Positions 61,901 through 64,000 of a stretch of 64,000 bases of DNA are shown one piece after another. The position numbers and the translations under genes were made by a program. The stretch is from Campylorhamphus procurvoides (Eukaryota > Chordata > Aves > Passeriformes > Dendrocolaptidae): NCBI GenBank assembly GCA_013396655.1, contig WBMV01000301.1:553232-617231 (forward strand). Reading direction: 5' to 3'. Within the stretch, counting starts at the first letter, position 1; each line of letters opens with the position of its first letter. The notes beneath the pieces are model-generated. The model did not search any database. It saw only the letters and a program-made list of their open reading frames with translations, and was not told where the DNA came from.

Positions 61901-64000
61901 TTGCTGGTGGTGATGTCATTCTGCTGCTGAGAAACAGAAAAAGGATTAATTCCTTTCTACTTCCACTTTTCCATAGTCTGCTCCCTCACAGAAGCCCCTT
62001 TCCCTTTAAGCTATATTCATGTGGAAAATAAAACACAATTTTTTCCAGCAGGATGTTTTTAAAGAAATAACTGCAGAGGTGATTTACCAGTGAGAATATA
62101 AACAGAGCTGGAGACAGTCAGTTATATCCTATCCTTCCATTAATCTAATTCCATTTTAGCTAAAGGCAGCCTGATGTTCATTATCCTTCAAGAAGGTAGC
62201 TCTTGCTTGCCAAATATATGCTTTTCCAGTTATTATTATGCTTCTAAATATTTCTTCATTGTTTTCTGCTACACAGTGTATTTTATAAAAGAATATTTTT
62301 TATAACTTCATCATTGGTTTGAAACACCTCACTGCAATTTAATGACGAAGAATAAAAGGAGCAACAGAGTAATACAGTAATTGCAAATGTCTTTGGCTAC
62401 TTGAAATCATTTTTTTCCCTCAACTACAGACCAGTAAAGTCAGTTGATTTTATAAATTAGAGCTCAAAAAGGCCATCAAGATAGGTAATAGAGTAAGTCT
62501 GACTTTTTGCATTCTTGTTTTAAATAGGGATTTTATTACCTGCTCCTGGCACAACCTACAGCCTTTTTCCTTTACAACTGCCCAAGTGGGCTTGACTGGC
62601 AGTCTCAAATTTTAATTCCACTGCAGAGCAGAAACGCTGTTTTGCACATGGTTTTGTGCAGCACGCACAACTCAGTTGCCAGGTGTGAGACTTTCCAACT
62701 ACTTTGGAGTACAGCCTGGTATCAAACCTGCAGCCAGAGCTTCACTGTGCTTGATGCTGTACAGAGGGAAGACCGTAAACTTACAACGTTAGCAAATGCC
62801 AAAGGGACCAAAGTTCAAAGTGTGAAATAGCAGGTAAGGAGTAAGGGAGAAAGGAAGGTGTTCAGCAGTCACACCAGCCAGACCAGTTCCCTTTCACCAA
62901 GTCGCATTACCTTACTCACCTAAAAATGCCATGTGGAAGATTGTCACTAGTGCTTTTCTGATGTCAAAAGGAAAAATATTCACAAAACTGTAACACTCAG
63001 ATCCTGATCCATCCCTTAAGGGGTTGTGTGTGTTACAAACTCACTTGTAAGAGCCAGAATTGCTTAGCTCCTTCATGTACGTAGCCCTTGGAAAGAACAT
63101 ATACTACTGTTTGGCCTAATAATGACATTGAGGTACTCTAAGCACCTGGAGTTATAAATGTTCCTATTTCATTCAGCAAATTTTACTTTCTTTTTTTCAT
63201 TTAATAGAGGTAAAAACATGTCTGTAACAGGGCAGAGAATACTAATGCTCATAGCATCAGAAAACAATTTTCCCCAACTGATGTTCTTCAGTGATGACTC
63301 ATCAAAATTATTTCTACCTGGTTCCCATTATTGCGTATTAGTTCCCGTATCTGTGTATTAGTTTGGCTTCTTGGGCCCACTCCAAAATAGTCATTACTGT
63401 CTGTTTCTAATTCTTTCTATAGGAGCTGTTCTTCTCAAAATTTTGTAGCATTTTATTACTAAAGTAGCAAGGAAATATAAAAGTATATAAACAACAGCCT
63501 GTCTTCATCCTTTCCTCCAAATTGCATCAAGAGGCTAGTCTGTGGAAAGAGTTAATGATCCAATCAGCATAAGAACATCTGACAAATTGAAATTCTAATA
63601 GATAAGCTCTAGAAGCAGATTTATTCTGTAATTATACATTTGGAGAAATTGGATATTTTTATATGATTGCTTTCTCTGTTGCTGTAGTCTCTTGCAATGA
63701 TCCCTTCAGCATTTAAGTTCCTAGTTGCATTCAGCAGAAAAGACTTTGAATGAATGTAGTTTGATAGAATGGCCTTCAATAAGGAAGGCAGGATGGTGGC
63801 AGTGAGGGAAAAAAGGATGGGCTCCCAAGCAGTTCAGCATACAAGCAAACTAAAGTGACAATAAGCAATGAATCAATAAGCCCTTGCTGAAATGACAATA
63901 AACAACAAATTAGCAGCCCCCTTCTAGGGCTTCCTAGAATCTATGACTCCTGTATCATTTGAATTCCTGCCCTACAAATGAAGTATCAGACTGCTTCCAC
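61901..64000. other. Non-coding sequence to the window end, no gene seen
   Basis: Nothing was recognised. A loose duplication of gacaataagcaa / gacaataaacaa words lies near 63857-63905. The open frames at 62642-62830 and 63158-63361 are short and unrecognised. Confidence 0.5.

Noticed and set aside
1..64000. tRNA, rRNA, snRNA genes, CRISPR arrays, prokaryotic operons, mitochondrial insertions
   Set aside because: No cloverleaf with A/B boxes, no known small-RNA sequence, no regularly spaced direct repeats and no recognisable mitochondrial gene sequence were seen. A covariance-model scan would be needed to exclude decayed copies.

Overview
This is nuclear DNA from a vertebrate, most likely a bird and probably a songbird. 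The evidence is AT-rich, CpG-poor sequence without operon structure, several decayed copies of the sauropsid LINE CR1, an old MIR-type SINE relic, and two retroviral LTR-like blocks that look like solo LTRs. No database was available, so the species and the neighbouring genes are unknown.

I found no convincing protein-coding exon. The longest open frames are about 100-134 codons, as expected by chance in 64 kb. None resembles a protein family I recognise. I also saw no tRNA, rRNA, snRNA, CRISPR array or CpG island. The window reads as intergenic gene desert or the inside of a very long intron.

Layout: 1-8.5 kb is unannotated single-copy sequence. An old MIR-like SINE lies near 8.54-8.68 kb (minus strand). 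A CR1 3' end lies at 10.16-10.57 kb (plus), with a weaker CR1 relic at 11.12-11.27 kb (minus). A TG/AG microsatellite is at 18.72-18.76 kb. A solo LTR at 19,785-20,584 starts TGT, ends ACA and is flanked on both sides by GGGGG. Two older CR1 tails follow near 24.93-25.06 kb (minus) and 26.94-27.07 kb (plus). A perfect 14-bp hairpin is at 33.26 kb. A second LTR-like block with a TATA box and a strong stem-loop is at about 43.80-44.44 kb. From 44.4 kb to the end the sequence is single-copy in appearance and includes A+T-rich, homeodomain- or POU-site-rich blocks at about 50.0-50.25 and 61.1-61.9 kb that resemble conserved non-coding elements.

I do not see a new biological system. The items most worth checking are the two LTRs, the 16-bp ATGCAATTAATTGCAT palindrome in its AT-rich block, the block at 32.04-32.53 kb, and the GATA-type inverted repeats. 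With no genes in view, nothing can be said about genes working together. If the candidate non-coding blocks prove conserved, the region would most simply be a regulatory desert belonging to a distant gene.
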